Below, in pieces: positions 18,254-28,805 of a stretch of DNA of 38,746 nucleotides (position 1 is its first letter; each line of letters opens with the position of its first letter). This stretch comes from Gammaproteobacteria bacterium (GTDB lineage: Bacteria > Pseudomonadota > Gammaproteobacteria > Pseudomonadales > Pseudohongiellaceae), in NCBI GenBank assembly GCA_029246545.1, contig JAQWMX010000009.1, forward strand, positions 1-38,746, read 5' to 3'. A program made the translations under genes and the position numbers. Below the pieces are notes generated by a model, which was given only the letters and a program-made list of their open reading frames with translations, was not told where the DNA came from and made no database searches.

Positions 18254-18282
18254 TTTTTATAATAATAATCGATTAATATAAT
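18254..18282 (+). promoter_or_regulatory. Candidate promoter of the VOC gene
   Basis: A perfect TATAAT (18277-18282) lies in a very AT-rich stretch, with a weak TTTTTA (18254-18259) 17 bp upstream. The gap from the amidohydrolase is 146 bp, consistent with independent transcription of the VOC gene. Confidence 0.38.
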
Positions 18283-18334
18283 ATATACTCTTGCTGGTTT
18301 TAATTTTGTATAAATTCTTAAAAAGGAAAGAACT

Positions 18335-18721
18335 ATGTTTACTCATGTTTGTCTTGGCGCTAATGATCTTGATCAATCAAAAACATTTTATGATGCCGTA
18401 CTAGGGTCTATTGGTGTTGAAGGTGGAACATTATTTGGAGATAACGGCTGCATGTACTCGCATAATGGCGGTACATTTCTTGTACTAAAACCAGCAAATG
18501 GTGAGTCAGCAACTCACGCAAATGGTGGCACATTAGGTTTTGCTGCGGCAGACGCCGCTGCAGTTGATGCTGCATACGCGGCGGCAATGGCAAATGGTGG
18601 TAGTGACGAAGGTGCTCCTGGTAAGCGTCCTAATGCACCAGGTAATGCATACGGTGCTTATTTAAGGGATCCTGTAGGTAATAAGCTAGCAATCTATTGC
18701 CAATTACCAGAGGGCGAATAA
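18335..18721 (+). CDS. VOC (glyoxalase/bleomycin-resistance fold) family protein
   Basis: A single-module VOC protein of 128 residues. It begins MFTHVCLGANDLDQSKTFYD, with the usual first-strand His and FYDAVLG helix, and ends AYLRDPVGNKLAIYC, the second half of the fold. The middle has an Ala-rich helix (AAADAAAVDAAYAAAMANGG). Members bind metals and act as lyases, dioxygenases or resistance proteins; the exact reaction is not clear. AAGGAAAG stands just before the ATG. It is a one-gene unit closed by a strong terminator. Confidence 0.9.
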   Translation: MFTHVCLGANDLDQSKTFYDAVLGSIGVEGGTLFGDNGCMYSHNGGTFLVLKPANGESATHANGGTLGFAAADAAAVDAAYAAAMANGGSDEGAPGKRPNAPGNAYGAYLRDPVGNKLAIYCQLPEGE

Positions 18722-18804
18722 CTCGCAATTCAAAGTTTTTACAATTTGACAGATAGAAGATATTCTAAGAAAAAATCTCGAGCATTGGCTTAAAAAGAAA
18801 ACAA

Positions 18805-18837
18805 AGGGAAGCATCTCAAGTGCTTCTCTTTTTTTTT
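18805..18837 (+). terminator. Rho-independent terminator after the VOC gene
   Basis: AGGGAAGCA pairs with TGCTTCTCT (9 bp, one G-U) around a 7-nt loop, followed by an uninterrupted T run to 18837. It separates the accessory stretch from rhlB. Confidence 0.87.
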
Positions 18838-18962
18838 GCTTGAAATAAAATCATTTAAGAGCGGTGAGAGATCTACGAGCGATAAATGCCGTTAATTTAG
18901 AAGCTATGCTATGATGCCGCCCAAATAAGTTTCCACATAAAGATAATGAATTGGGAAAATTC

Positions 18963-20342
18963 GTGAATGATGAACAAAGTGATTTGATCAATAAAGATCA
19001 AGAGCCAATACAAGAGCAAGAAAGCAAGCAAGAGGGCGAGCAAGAGCAAAGTGAGGCTAGTCAGCAAAGTACTCCGCCTGCTAACTCTTTAATTAATGAT
19101 ACCCAACCTCGTTTTACCGAATTTGATCTTCCTCCTTCTTTATTAAAAGCATTCGATGAGCTTGGTTTTGAGTTTTGTACACCAATTCAGGCGCTAAGCC
19201 TTAAAGTAACCATGGATGGCCATGATGTTACGGGAAGAGCTCAAACTGGCACCGGTAAGACTGCCGCTTTTTTAACGACAATCATTAATGATCAAATAAA
19301 AAACCCGATTAACGAAGATCGTTTTGTCGCTGAACCTCGGGCCTTAATCATTGCGCCAACTCGAGAGTTGGTAATGCAAATTGCTAAAGATGCTCTGTCT
19401 CTAACAAAATTTACTGACCTTCATGTTCAGACTCTGGTGGGCGGTATTGACTATCAGAAACAACAAGATCAATTAGAACAAAAAATTGTTGATATTGTAG
19501 TAGCGACACCAGGGCGCTTAATTGATTTTGTAGGCAGTAGAAAAATAGATTTAAGTTATGTTGAAACCTTGGTAATAGATGAAGCTGACCGAATGTTGGA
19601 TATGGGTTTTATTCCCCAAGTACGTCAAATAATTTCAGCATGCCCGAAAAAGGAATTTCGCCAGACTATGCTTTATAGCGCGACTTTTACAGAAGATATT
19701 ATGGAACTAGCAGATCGCTGGGCTCTAGACCCTGTTCGTATAGAAGTAGCATCGGAGCAAATGACAACTGAAAATGTTGATCAAAAGGTTTATCTGGTTA
19801 CTACTGAAGAAAAATACAAATTACTTTACAACTTGATTCTTAAAGATGGTAGCGAGCGAGTTATTGTATTTACCAATCGACGTGATCAAGCCCGCAGACT
19901 TGCAGACAGTTTGCATCGTAATGGGATCGAAGCAGGACTGTTAACTGGTGAGATTGCACAACAAAAGAGAGTGCGAACCTTAGAGGATTTCCGAACAGCT
20001 ACTATTCAAGTTTTAGTTGCTACAGATGTTGCCGGCAGAGGTCTGCATATTGAAGATATCAGTCATGTCGTTAATTTTACTTTACCTTTAGAAGCAGAAG
20101 ATTATGTACACCGCATAGGGAGAACCGGCAGAGCTGGTGCCGAAGGCACATCTGTTTCTTTTGCGTGTGAAGATGATTCTTTTCTTTTGCCAGATATTGA
20201 AGAAAAAATTGGCAAAAAACTTGATTGCGAGCACCCTGACGAATCGTTACTGTCGGATCCTCCAGCTTTTTCTCGCCCGTCTAAGTTTAAAGCTGATAAA
20301 CCGAACGATAAGAGGAAAGGCAAACATCATAAGCGTCGTTAA
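18963..20342 (+). CDS. rhlB: DEAD-box RNA helicase, RhlB type
   Basis: RhlB unwinds RNA, often with the degradosome. The protein has a Gln/Glu-rich N-terminal tail of about 45 residues, the Q motif (FEFCTPIQAL), AQTGTGKT, PTREL, TPGR, DEAD, SAT, and the helicase C-terminal motifs LLTGEIAQQKRVRTLEDF, ATDVAGRGLHIEDI and HRIGRTGR, ending in a basic tail. LLTG.xAQxKR and RGLHI fit RhlB better than other DEAD-box proteins. No ATG fits. A TTG at 18951 is in frame, but GTG at 18963 has GGGA 6 nt upstream, so I start there (459 residues). Its stop overlaps that of the convergent gene. Confidence 0.9.
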   Translation: MNDEQSDLINKDQEPIQEQESKQEGEQEQSEASQQSTPPANSLINDTQPRFTEFDLPPSLLKAFDELGFEFCTPIQALSLKVTMDGHDVTGRAQTGTGKTAAFLTTIINDQIKNPINEDRFVAEPRALIIAPTRELVMQIAKDALSLTKFTDLHVQTLVGGIDYQKQQDQLEQKIVDIVVATPGRLIDFVGSRKIDLSYVETLVIDEADRMLDMGFIPQVRQIISACPKKEFRQTMLYSATFTEDIMELADRWALDPVRIEVASEQMTTENVDQKVYLVTTEEKYKLLYNLILKDGSERVIVFTNRRDQARRLADSLHRNGIEAGLLTGEIAQQKRVRTLEDFRTATIQVLVATDVAGRGLHIEDISHVVNFTLPLEAEDYVHRIGRTGRAGAEGTSVSFACEDDSFLLPDIEEKIGKKLDCEHPDESLLSDPPAFSRPSKFKADKPNDKRKGKHHKRR

Positions 20343-20656
20343 GATTTAGCACCCGCTTGCTTTAGTATTTCAACATACTCTTTAGAGTTTTTATGTTCAG
20401 AAACCACTTTTAAGATTGTTTCGCCACGATAATTTTGTTCATTAATATTACGACCCTCTTCTAAAAAGAAAGTAATAAAGCGACTGAATGCATCAGCGAT
20501 CATGCCCCGGTAAGCTTTAATTAGAATATGGAAATCTTGAGCTTCATCAGCAGTTGTATCTAAGGCTAAAAAGCTTTTAATACGTTCATCGTTCCACCAT
20601 TCATCTCTTACAGCAGGTTGGGTTCTATCAGCACCAGTTTTTTTGTCTGTTTTCAT
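20339..20656 (-). CDS. Small conserved protein resembling the Pseudomonas PA4642 family
   Basis: A 105-residue soluble protein with a Lys-rich start, then NDERIKSFLALD, FHILIKAYRGMIADAFSRFITFF and a C-terminal half with a single ankyrin-like feel (GRNINEQNYRGETILKVVSEH). From memory this pattern matches small uncharacterised pseudomonad proteins annotated as the PA4642 family. AGGA lies 6 nt before the ATG. It follows gatB by 25 bp and is probably the last gene of the gatCAB transcript. Its stop codon overlaps the rhlB stop on the other strand. Function unknown. Confidence 0.75.
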   Translation of the reverse strand: MKTDKKTGADRTQPAVRDEWWNDERIKSFLALDTTADEAQDFHILIKAYRGMIADAFSRFITFFLEEGRNINEQNYRGETILKVVSEHKNSKEYVEILKQAGAKS

Positions 20657-20681
20657 ATTAATTCCTAAACTTTAATTCTTT

Positions 20682-22115
20682 CTAAGAAGTTAATTTATCT
20701 TTCAGTATTTGGTTAACCTGGGCAGGGTTAGCTTTGCCTTTAGATTCTTTCATGATTTGGCCAACAAAAAAGCCAAAAACTTTTTCCTTGCCTGATCTGA
20801 ATTGCTCAACTTGTTCAGGGTTATTGGCTATTACAGTTTCTACCAAAGCCTCAATAGCGCCACTATCAGTGACTTGTTTCAGGCCCTTAGATTCTATAAT
20901 TTTCTCTGCATCGCCTTCACCAGCTAACATGGCTCCAAATACAGTTTTGGCGATTTTGGATGAAATAGTATTGTCGGTAATTTTATTGATAAGCCCACCT
21001 AAAAGCTCCGGAGTAACTGGGCTTTCACTAATGGGAATTTCTGCTTCATTTAAATAAGCTTGTAAATCCACACTAACCCAGTTAGCAGACAGTTTGGCAT
21101 TGTCACATACGGCAACTACCGCTTCAAAAAAATTGGCGGTTGCTAGGTCATTTGCTAATACCATTGCATCATATTCACTAAGTTTATGTTCATCGAGAAA
21201 GCGTTGGCGTTTTGCATCTGGCAACTCAGGTAAAGTTGCCCGAATTTCTTCAACAAAGGCATCGTCAATTATAATTGGCAATAAATCTGGTTCAGGGAAA
21301 TAGCGATAATCGTTGGCTACTTCTTTACTCCGCATTGAGCGAGTTTCATTTTTTTCTGAATCATAAAGACGGGTTTCTTGCACCACACGTCCGCCGTCTT
21401 CTAAAAGATCTATTTGTCTTTCAACTTCTATGTTGATAGCTTTTTCGACAAACTTAAATGAATTTATATTTTTTATTTCAGCACGAGTCCCGAATTCTTC
21501 TTCACCTTTTAAGCGTACGGAAACATTAGCATCACAGCGCATATTGCCTTTTGACATATCGCCATCTGAAATGCCTAGGTACAAAATCAGACTATGCAGT
21601 TTCTTCAGATAAGCAACTGCTTCTGGTGCGCTACGTATGTCTGGTTCAGAAACAATTTCTAATAAAGGGGTCCCTGCACGATTTAAATCAATACCAGTTT
21701 GGCCATGAAAATCTTCATGTAAAGATTTTCCGGCATCTTCTTCCATGTGTGCGCGTGTAATACCAATGGTTTTGATACTGCCATCTTCTAAAGTCACATC
21801 AAGCGTTCCTTTACCGACAGTTGGGAAATCTAGCTGACTTGTTTGATAGCCTTTAGGCAGGTCAGGATAGAAATAATTCTTGCGATCAAAAACTGATTTC
21901 ATACCAATTTCAGCTTCAACAGCGAGGCCAAACTTTACAGCCATTTTTAAGGCTTCTTTGTTTAATACCGGCAACGTGCCAGGTAAAGCCAAATCAAAAA
22001 CATTGGCCTGGGTATTAGGTTCTGCACCAAATTCGATACTTGAACCTGAAAAAAGTTTTGATTTTGTCGCCAATTGAACATGTACTTCAAGGCCAATGAC
22101 TGTTTCCCATTCCAT
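20682..22115 (-). CDS. gatB: Asp-tRNA(Asn)/Glu-tRNA(Gln) amidotransferase subunit B
   Basis: GatB binds the misacylated tRNA and activates the glutamate or aspartate side chain with ATP. The 477-residue protein begins [24 protein letters not shown]. It contains [46 protein letters not shown] and [10 protein letters not shown], and ends in the YqeY/tail domain ([20 protein letters not shown]). It starts 2 nt beyond the gatA stop, with GGAG 8 nt before its ATG, so it is coupled to gatA. Confidence 0.98.
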   Translation of the reverse strand: MEWETVIGLEVHVQLATKSKLFSGSSIEFGAEPNTQANVFDLALPGTLPVLNKEALKMAVKFGLAVEAEIGMKSVFDRKNYFYPDLPKGYQTSQLDFPTVGKGTLDVTLEDGSIKTIGITRAHMEEDAGKSLHEDFHGQTGIDLNRAGTPLLEIVSEPDIRSAPEAVAYLKKLHSLILYLGISDGDMSKGNMRCDANVSVRLKGEEEFGTRAEIKNINSFKFVEKAINIEVERQIDLLEDGGRVVQETRLYDSEKNETRSMRSKEVANDYRYFPEPDLLPIIIDDAFVEEIRATLPELPDAKRQRFLDEHKLSEYDAMVLANDLATANFFEAVVAVCDNAKLSANWVSVDLQAYLNEAEIPISESPVTPELLGGLINKITDNTISSKIAKTVFGAMLAGEGDAEKIIESKGLKQVTDSGAIEALVETVIANNPEQVEQFRSGKEKVFGFFVGQIMKESKGKANPAQVNQILKDKLTS

Positions 22116-22117
22116 GT

Positions 22118-23566
22118 CTAAATCTCCGGAGTTTGCGTGTGCCAGTCAGTCGCTTGTTGAAACTGGTGAGCAATGTTTAATAAATGGGATTCGGAAAAGT
22201 TCTTGCCAATAATTTGTAAGCCGACTGGTAATTTATTTACTAATCCAGCAGGTATTGAAATACCTGGTATGCCGGCTAGATTTACAGCAATTGTATAAAT
22301 ATCTTCGAGGTACATCGTAACTGGGTCATCGGATTGTGAGCCAATTTTAAATGCGGTATGTGGTGAAGTTGGACCCATGATGACGTCTACGTCAGCGAAT
22401 GCAGCATCGAAATCATTTTTTATTAATCGGCGAATTTTTTGGGCTTTAATATAATAAGCATCGTAATATCCGGCAGATAAAGCATAGGTACCTACCATGA
22501 TGCGGCGTTTTACTTCAGTCCCAAAGCCTTCACTTCGAGTTCGTTTATAAAAGTCTTCCAAATCTTTAGGATCTTCACAACGATAACCATAACGAACACC
22601 ATCGTAACGAGAAAGGTTGGCAGAGGCCTCTGCCGGAGCTATTACATAATAAGCTGAAACAGACAGATGACTATTTGGCAAACTAATTTCTTTTAATGTT
22701 GCTCCCAGTTTTTCAAATTCACTTAATGCATTACGAATATTTTGTTCAACTTCGGCGTTCAAGCCTTCGGTAAAATGTTGAATTGGGATGCCAATTTTTA
22801 AACCTTCAAGAGGCTTGTTTAAATTGGCCGTATAATCTTCAGTCGCAATATCAATAGACGTTGAATCTTTAGGATCATGGCCAGCCATAACGTTGAGCAT
22901 CAGTGCAGCGTCTTCGGCTGATCTTGTTAGTGTGCCTGCTTGATCAAGGCTAGATGCAAAAGCGATCATACCCCAACGTGAGACTCTGCCATAAGTTGGT
23001 TTTAAACCAGTAAGCCCACAAAATGCGGCAGGTTGTCGAATAGAACCACCGGTATCAGTGGCCGTCGCTGCAGGGCTTAAGTGGGCGGCAACTGCAGCAG
23101 CAGATCCTCCTGAAGAACCACCAGGAACCAATTCTTTATCCCAAGGGTTGTGGACTGCTCCGTAATAGCTGGTTTCATTTGATGAACCCATCGCGAATTC
23201 ATCCATGTTCGTTTTGCCTAAAGTAACAACACCAGCTTGATTAAAGTTTTCAACTACAGTGGCGTTATAAGGTGCAATAAAATTATCTAGCATGCGTGAG
23301 CCGCAAGATGTTTTAACACCGCTGGTACAAAAAATATCTTTGTGCGCAAGCGGCACGCCAGCTAATAAATGAGTCTCGCCTTTTGCTCTATTATTGTCGG
23401 CTGCTTTTGCTTGAGCTAGAGCATGTTCTTCGCATAAAGTAATATAAGAATTAAGTTCTTTATCTTTTTCTTTGATGCGCGCCAAATAAGCAGTAGTGAT
23501 TTCCTCACTGGAAAATTCACCGGCAGCTAAGGAGCGTGCTATATCCGCAAGACCTGATTTAAACAT
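22118..23566 (-). CDS. gatA: Asp-tRNA(Asn)/Glu-tRNA(Gln) amidotransferase subunit A
   Basis: GatA is the glutaminase that releases ammonia for GatB. The 482-residue amidase-signature protein has the catalytic triad in place: Lys76 (PLAHKDIF), cis-Ser151 ([14 protein letters not shown]) and nucleophile Ser175 ([11 protein letters not shown]), with spacing like known GatA enzymes. It sits between gatC and gatB with short gaps. Upstream AGGA is rather far (about 12 nt), so translation may depend partly on gatC. Confidence 0.98.
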   Translation of the reverse strand: MFKSGLADIARSLAAGEFSSEEITTAYLARIKEKDKELNSYITLCEEHALAQAKAADNNRAKGETHLLAGVPLAHKDIFCTSGVKTSCGSRMLDNFIAPYNATVVENFNQAGVVTLGKTNMDEFAMGSSNETSYYGAVHNPWDKELVPGGSSGGSAAAVAAHLSPAATATDTGGSIRQPAAFCGLTGLKPTYGRVSRWGMIAFASSLDQAGTLTRSAEDAALMLNVMAGHDPKDSTSIDIATEDYTANLNKPLEGLKIGIPIQHFTEGLNAEVEQNIRNALSEFEKLGATLKEISLPNSHLSVSAYYVIAPAEASANLSRYDGVRYGYRCEDPKDLEDFYKRTRSEGFGTEVKRRIMVGTYALSAGYYDAYYIKAQKIRRLIKNDFDAAFADVDVIMGPTSPHTAFKIGSQSDDPVTMYLEDIYTIAVNLAGIPGISIPAGLVNKLPVGLQIIGKNFSESHLLNIAHQFQQATDWHTQTPEI

Positions 23567-23623
23567 CTTTTAATTTATTCCTAGTGCTTTTATTCAATTG
23601 TTCAATTTTTATATGATGATGGT

Positions 23624-23911
23624 TTACTCGATAACTTTAGGTACTAGGTATAAACCTTGCTCACATTTCGGCGCAATCATTTGCAAATCATCACGTTGAT
23701 TTTTTTCAGTAACTAAATCTTCTCGAAGTGGTTGTGAAGTTTCAATAGCATGAGAAAGCGGCTCAAGTTGATCAGTGTCAGCACTTTGCATTTGGTCTAT
23801 TAAACCAAGAATATTCTTGAAACTAATTGCAGCTTCTTCCTTCTCAGCTTCACTTATCTGCAAGCGTGCTAGATGAGCAATGTATGCAATATCATCGGCT
23901 GAAATAGACAT
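23624..23911 (-). CDS. gatC: Asp-tRNA(Asn)/Glu-tRNA(Gln) amidotransferase subunit C
   Basis: GatC is the small belt that holds GatA and GatB together. The 95-residue protein has the family start DIAYIAHLARLQISE, the helix ILGLIDQMQSADTDQLEPL and the end YLVPKVIE. GGAG lies 6 nt before the ATG. It is the first gene of the leftward gatCAB operon and is divergent from mreB. Confidence 0.95.
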   Translation of the reverse strand: MSISADDIAYIAHLARLQISEAEKEEAAISFKNILGLIDQMQSADTDQLEPLSHAIETSQPLREDLVTEKNQRDDLQMIAPKCEQGLYLVPKVIE

Positions 23912-25248
<1,337 letters not shown>

Positions 25249-25298
25249 TAATAATTAAATTATAGAACGGAATAATTGTTCTGTTTCTGAACTGGTAG

Positions 25299-26123
25299 GT
25301 GACTATTCACAAGTCTCTATTTATTCAAAATTCAGCTCAGGGGTATCGCCTACTAGCTTTAGTACTGGTTTCTCTTATGCTGATGTTTGCGGATAATCGT
25401 TTCGATTACCTGTCGCAAGTGCGTTTTTACGCTTCCTACTCTGTTACGCCAATTCATTACCTTTCTGAGCTGCCTGAATCGGTGAGTCAGCAAGTGGCTG
25501 ATATTTTTAAAAGCCGTGATGAGCTAGTAGATGAAAATCGTCTATTACAAGAAGAGCTCTTAATGCAGCAATATCAACTGCAGAAAATTGACCATTTGAC
25601 GGCAGAAAATCAACGCTTGAATGAATTGCTAAATGCTTCAGCGATAGTTGATGATATTGTTGTTAGAGCACAGTTAGTGAGTGAGTCTCCAGACCCTTTT
25701 AGAAAGCAGGTTTTAATTAATAAAGGCAGTTCACACGGTGTTTATGATGGGCAGTCAGTGCTTGATGCAGATGGGTTGTTTGGTCAGATAATCGCTATTG
25801 AGCCATATTACAGTTGGGTGCAGTTGATTACGGACTCTCAGCATTCAACACCAGTACAGATTAATAGAAATGGAATTAGAGCCGTGGTTTCCGGAACACA
25901 AAGCAGCTTGCACGAGATGGTTCTAAATAATATGACGGTAAATGCAGATTTAGAAGTAGGAGATATGCTGGTCACATCAGGTTTAGGTCAACGTTTTTCC
26001 GCCGGTTATAAAGTTGGTGTTATCACTAATATCGTAAGAGACCCTGGTCAGCCATTTGCTCGCGTGACGGTTGCACCAACCGCTCAGTTAGATCGAAGCA
26101 GAAATTTGCTGTTGGTATTTTAA
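25299..26123 (+). CDS. mreC: Rod shape-determining protein MreC
   Basis: MreC is a periplasmic dimer anchored by one helix that links MreB to the wall-synthesis enzymes. The 274-residue protein has a transmembrane helix at about 17-32, a coiled coil at about 70-112 (DENRLLQEELLMQQYQLQK), then the beta-rich core with VLINKGSSHGVYDGQSVLDADGLFGQI and VGDMLVTSGLGQRFSAGYKVG. The start is GTG at 25299; I see no better in-frame start before the membrane helix. mreD follows after 2 nt. Confidence 0.96.
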   Translation: MTIHKSLFIQNSAQGYRLLALVLVSLMLMFADNRFDYLSQVRFYASYSVTPIHYLSELPESVSQQVADIFKSRDELVDENRLLQEELLMQQYQLQKIDHLTAENQRLNELLNASAIVDDIVVRAQLVSESPDPFRKQVLINKGSSHGVYDGQSVLDADGLFGQIIAIEPYYSWVQLITDSQHSTPVQINRNGIRAVVSGTQSSLHEMVLNNMTVNADLEVGDMLVTSGLGQRFSAGYKVGVITNIVRDPGQPFARVTVAPTAQLDRSRNLLLVF

Positions 26124-26125
26124 CA

Positions 26126-26629
26126 ATGGCAAGGCCACTCTCACTAAAAGCTCCGCAAGGTATTTGGGTTATTCTCGTCAGCTTTTTGATTGCCTCATTG
26201 TTGTTAGTGATGCCTCTGCCAAGCTGGTTAGAATATTACCGTCCGGAGTGGATGGCATTAGCCGTTATCTATTGGTCTATGGCTTTACCTCATAAATTTG
26301 GATTGATTGGCGCCTGGATTCTAGGTTTTTTTGTTGATGTACTAGAAGGATCTTTACTTGGTCTTAATGGTTTAGTGCTAGCCTTAGTTGCGTATTTGGC
26401 ATTGAGCTTATATCAGCGTTTGCGAATGTTCACTATGCTGCAACAAGCGAGCACAGTTTTTATGCTGGTTGGTTTACATCAGTTGGTTTCATTTTGGGTG
26501 TTAACGGTGAGTAATCAAAATACCTCGCCAAATCTAATGTTCTTAGTTTCTGCTGTAACAAGCGCAGTGATTTGGCCTCTAGTATTTTATGGTTTGCGCT
26601 ACCTGCGTCGTTCATTTCGAGTGGGATAG
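26126..26629 (+). CDS. mreD: Rod shape-determining protein MreD
   Basis: A 167-residue inner-membrane protein with five or six hydrophobic helices, of the elongasome. The segments WLEYYRPEWMALAVIYWSMALPHK, FVDVLEGSLLGLNGLVLALVAYLAL and the closing WPLVFYGLRYLRRSFR fit MreD. It begins 2 nt after the mreC stop, so it is cotranslated with it. The usual next genes in pseudomonads (maf and rng) are not here; an unknown lipoprotein follows. Confidence 0.95.
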   Translation: MARPLSLKAPQGIWVILVSFLIASLLLVMPLPSWLEYYRPEWMALAVIYWSMALPHKFGLIGAWILGFFVDVLEGSLLGLNGLVLALVAYLALSLYQRLRMFTMLQQASTVFMLVGLHQLVSFWVLTVSNQNTSPNLMFLVSAVTSAVIWPLVFYGLRYLRRSFRVG

Positions 26630-26700
26630 TCAGAAAGGCTTAGAAAAATATAATTTAGAATAAGTTCTGTATGTTCGAAGTGTCTGTTTGGTTTTATCCT

Positions 26701-27231
26701 ATGCTTTCTAAAAATATTTTTGTTCTTTTATTTTGCGCTTTTGTGCTTTCATCTTGTTCCATTTTCCAAGCCTCGGGTGATTGGGCTGAACAGATGCCAT
26801 CGCAAGACCATTTTGCCGATTATTATCAGCTTAGTTCTGAAAACAAGCTTTACCAAGATCAAGAAAGTTACCTTGCATGGGTACAGACTTTTTATTTAGG
26901 CAGCCGTCTGTCGCCTGGATGGCTGCAAATAACAGACGATATATTATTCGAAACGCAATTAGAAAAGCAGCGTGAATATGCTGAATTAATGGCTGTGCTT
27001 GGTCAGCGTATTGGAGCTGAATGGGCTAAGGATAATAGTGTTCGATTGATTGATACACGTAGCGCCGGCGTTTGGCGTGATGCCTTGTTTGAAGCTGTAT
27101 ATCTTGGTGACTTAGAGAATTATTTACAGCGCTTTGAAGCAGACGTTAATGCAATTCTTGCTGGTGAATTAAATAAGGAAGTTATACAAATCTCGCGTTA
27201 TTACGAAGAAGAAAAGTTCGAGTTGTTTTAA
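26701..27231 (+). CDS. Uncharacterised lipoprotein downstream of mreD
   Basis: I do not recognise the family. From ATG 26701 the protein is 176 residues and begins with a clean lipoprotein signal, MLSKNIFVLLFCAFVLSSC, with Cys19 and Ser at +2, so the outer membrane is expected. An upstream ATG at 26671 is in frame but would put ten odd residues before the signal. Neither start has a clear ribosome binding site. The mature part is helical and acidic, rich in Tyr, Trp, Gln and Glu, for example YLAWVQTFYLGSRLSPGWLQITDD and YLQRFEADVNAIL. Being 71 bp after mreD, it may share the mre transcript and act at the envelope. That role is inference. Confidence 0.75.
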   Translation: MLSKNIFVLLFCAFVLSSCSIFQASGDWAEQMPSQDHFADYYQLSSENKLYQDQESYLAWVQTFYLGSRLSPGWLQITDDILFETQLEKQREYAELMAVLGQRIGAEWAKDNSVRLIDTRSAGVWRDALFEAVYLGDLENYLQRFEADVNAILAGELNKEVIQISRYYEEEKFELF

Positions 27232-27284
27232 ATTTTTTGAGGCTTTTCATAAGTGCTAACAGGATTGCCTAGAAGTTCAAAATA

Positions 27285-28229
27285 CTACTCAGTACTAAAT
27301 TCAATATTGAGTAATTCAACAATTTGTCCGTATTCACCAGCAAAAAACGCACTCATAATGGGAGCCTGAAGTTGCTGGATGTTGCCTGAAAAATCAGGAC
27401 GAAGGGCGAAATTGAAAGTTTTATTACCTTCAATGAAACTACTGAGATCAGTACTTAAATCAATAGCGACAGCTTGTAGATCTGCAGGTGCAAATAAAAA
27501 TAAAGACTGTGTCATGGACATCAATTCCTGACGCAATAAATCAACACTCTTACCTTGTGCATTTGCTTGGTTTTGAAGAAGAGTCTGTATCAAACCAAAA
27601 TCTGACAAGCTTAAACTAATCTCAGGAATTTCAGCATTCATTAAGGCAGACATCATTTCATCTTGTGCAGCTATCGGGTCAGTAGATTGATTCAGCTCTT
27701 CATAAGAAATATTGCGTGTAGTGGTCTTCATCGATAGGGTAAATGCATCAGGTAAACCAATGTCCATAGCACTATTAAAAAGATTACTGTTATCAGGCTC
27801 GTATTGATGGCTGTAATCTATTGTGGCCGGGACAGAATTCATACCATCAATAGTTGCTAAAAAAGATTGCATCTCTGGAGTGACCATAGAGGCGTCTATG
27901 TCAGGGAGTCCTAATGGAAGACTAAATCCATTGGCAGATAGGCTGATTGAATGTGGAAATTCATTAAAATAATCCATATCACTAATTTCAAGCGTATCAA
28001 CTGTGTATTGAAAATCTGTGAGGTCAGTAACATTTAAACCTTTAATCAGAATTGTAGCGTCTACACCTATTTCGGCTGATTCATATTGAATATCTTTATA
28101 AGTGCCACTGGCTATTGCGCGCTCAATATAAAGATCAATTTGATTCGCTGTCACCCGATTAGCATAAAAATACAGACCAAACAGGGCGGCAATGACAACT
28201 AAAGGTAGGGCAATAAGGGTTTTTTTCAC
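27285..28229 (-). CDS. Membrane-anchored periplasmic protein of unknown function
   Basis: A 314-residue protein with a Lys-Lys start, one N-terminal transmembrane helix (about 4-23) and a large periplasmic part rich in beta-like alternation with Asp, Ser and Leu. It has no metal or catalytic motif I can identify. The layout, a single anchor followed by a long lipid-transfer-like beta region (IDLYIERAIASGTYKDIQYE near the start), recalls DUF945 or AsmA-like proteins, but I cannot claim membership. The start is GTG at 28227-28229 with GGAG 7 nt upstream. It is convergent with the mreD-linked lipoprotein and divergent from the MOSC gene. Confidence 0.75.
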   Translation of the reverse strand: MKKTLIALPLVVIAALFGLYFYANRVTANQIDLYIERAIASGTYKDIQYESAEIGVDATILIKGLNVTDLTDFQYTVDTLEISDMDYFNEFPHSISLSANGFSLPLGLPDIDASMVTPEMQSFLATIDGMNSVPATIDYSHQYEPDNSNLFNSAMDIGLPDAFTLSMKTTTRNISYEELNQSTDPIAAQDEMMSALMNAEIPEISLSLSDFGLIQTLLQNQANAQGKSVDLLRQELMSMTQSLFLFAPADLQAVAIDLSTDLSSFIEGNKTFNFALRPDFSGNIQQLQAPIMSAFFAGEYGQIVELLNIEFSTE

Positions 28230-28347
28230 TGATTTACTCCAAACTTAATATGTGCGCAGAATGGCGTGTTTAGGCTTATAATGCAAGTCGCTGGGCGTTT
28301 GACTTCAGCATGTTTTAAATGGATAGCTTAGATAGTAGGAGCCTATT

Positions 28348-28800
28348 TTGGTCATAAAACTTGTTAGTATCGCTCGCAGGTCGGATGTAGACTCTCCAAT
28401 GCAGGAAGTCTTCAGTGCAGAAGTGTCGTTGGAGGATGGAATACAAGGTGATTCCAAAGGAAAGCCGGGCCCGAGACAGCTTACTATCCTCAGTAAAGAA
28501 TCTTGGATTAAAGCCTGCCATGATCTTGATGTTGATTTACCCTGGACAGCACGCAGAGCTAATCTATTGATTCAAGGTTTCGAATTTTTACCAACTGATG
28601 TCGGCAGAACTATTCAAATAGGTGAGATTATTTTGGAAATAACACGGGAAACTGCTCCTTGCTGGAAAATGGATAAAGTTCACCAGGGCTTAAAAGAATC
28701 CTTAATGTCGAGTTGGCGTGGAGGCGTTTGTTGTAAAGTTCTGCAAGCAGGGACTATCACTACTGGTGACAATATCGATTTAATTAAAGATTTATTTTGA
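28348..28800 (+). CDS. MOSC domain protein
   Basis: A stand-alone MOSC module of 150 residues, the fold found at the C-terminus of molybdenum cofactor sulfurases and in YiiM/YuaD-like proteins. Visible elements are GIQGDSKGKPGPRQLTILSKESW, WTARRANLLIQG, IGEIILEITRETAPCWKMD and SWRGGVCCKVLQAGTITTGD, with a Cys pair near the expected sulfur-carrying position. The start is TTG at 28348 with a strong AGGAG 6 nt upstream; no ATG or GTG fits. It may handle Moco sulfur or reduce N-hydroxylated compounds. It ends 5 bp from the convergent ispB. Confidence 0.85.
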   Translation: MVIKLVSIARRSDVDSPMQEVFSAEVSLEDGIQGDSKGKPGPRQLTILSKESWIKACHDLDVDLPWTARRANLLIQGFEFLPTDVGRTIQIGEIILEITRETAPCWKMDKVHQGLKESLMSSWRGGVCCKVLQAGTITTGDNIDLIKDLF

Positions 28801-28805
28801 GTGTT

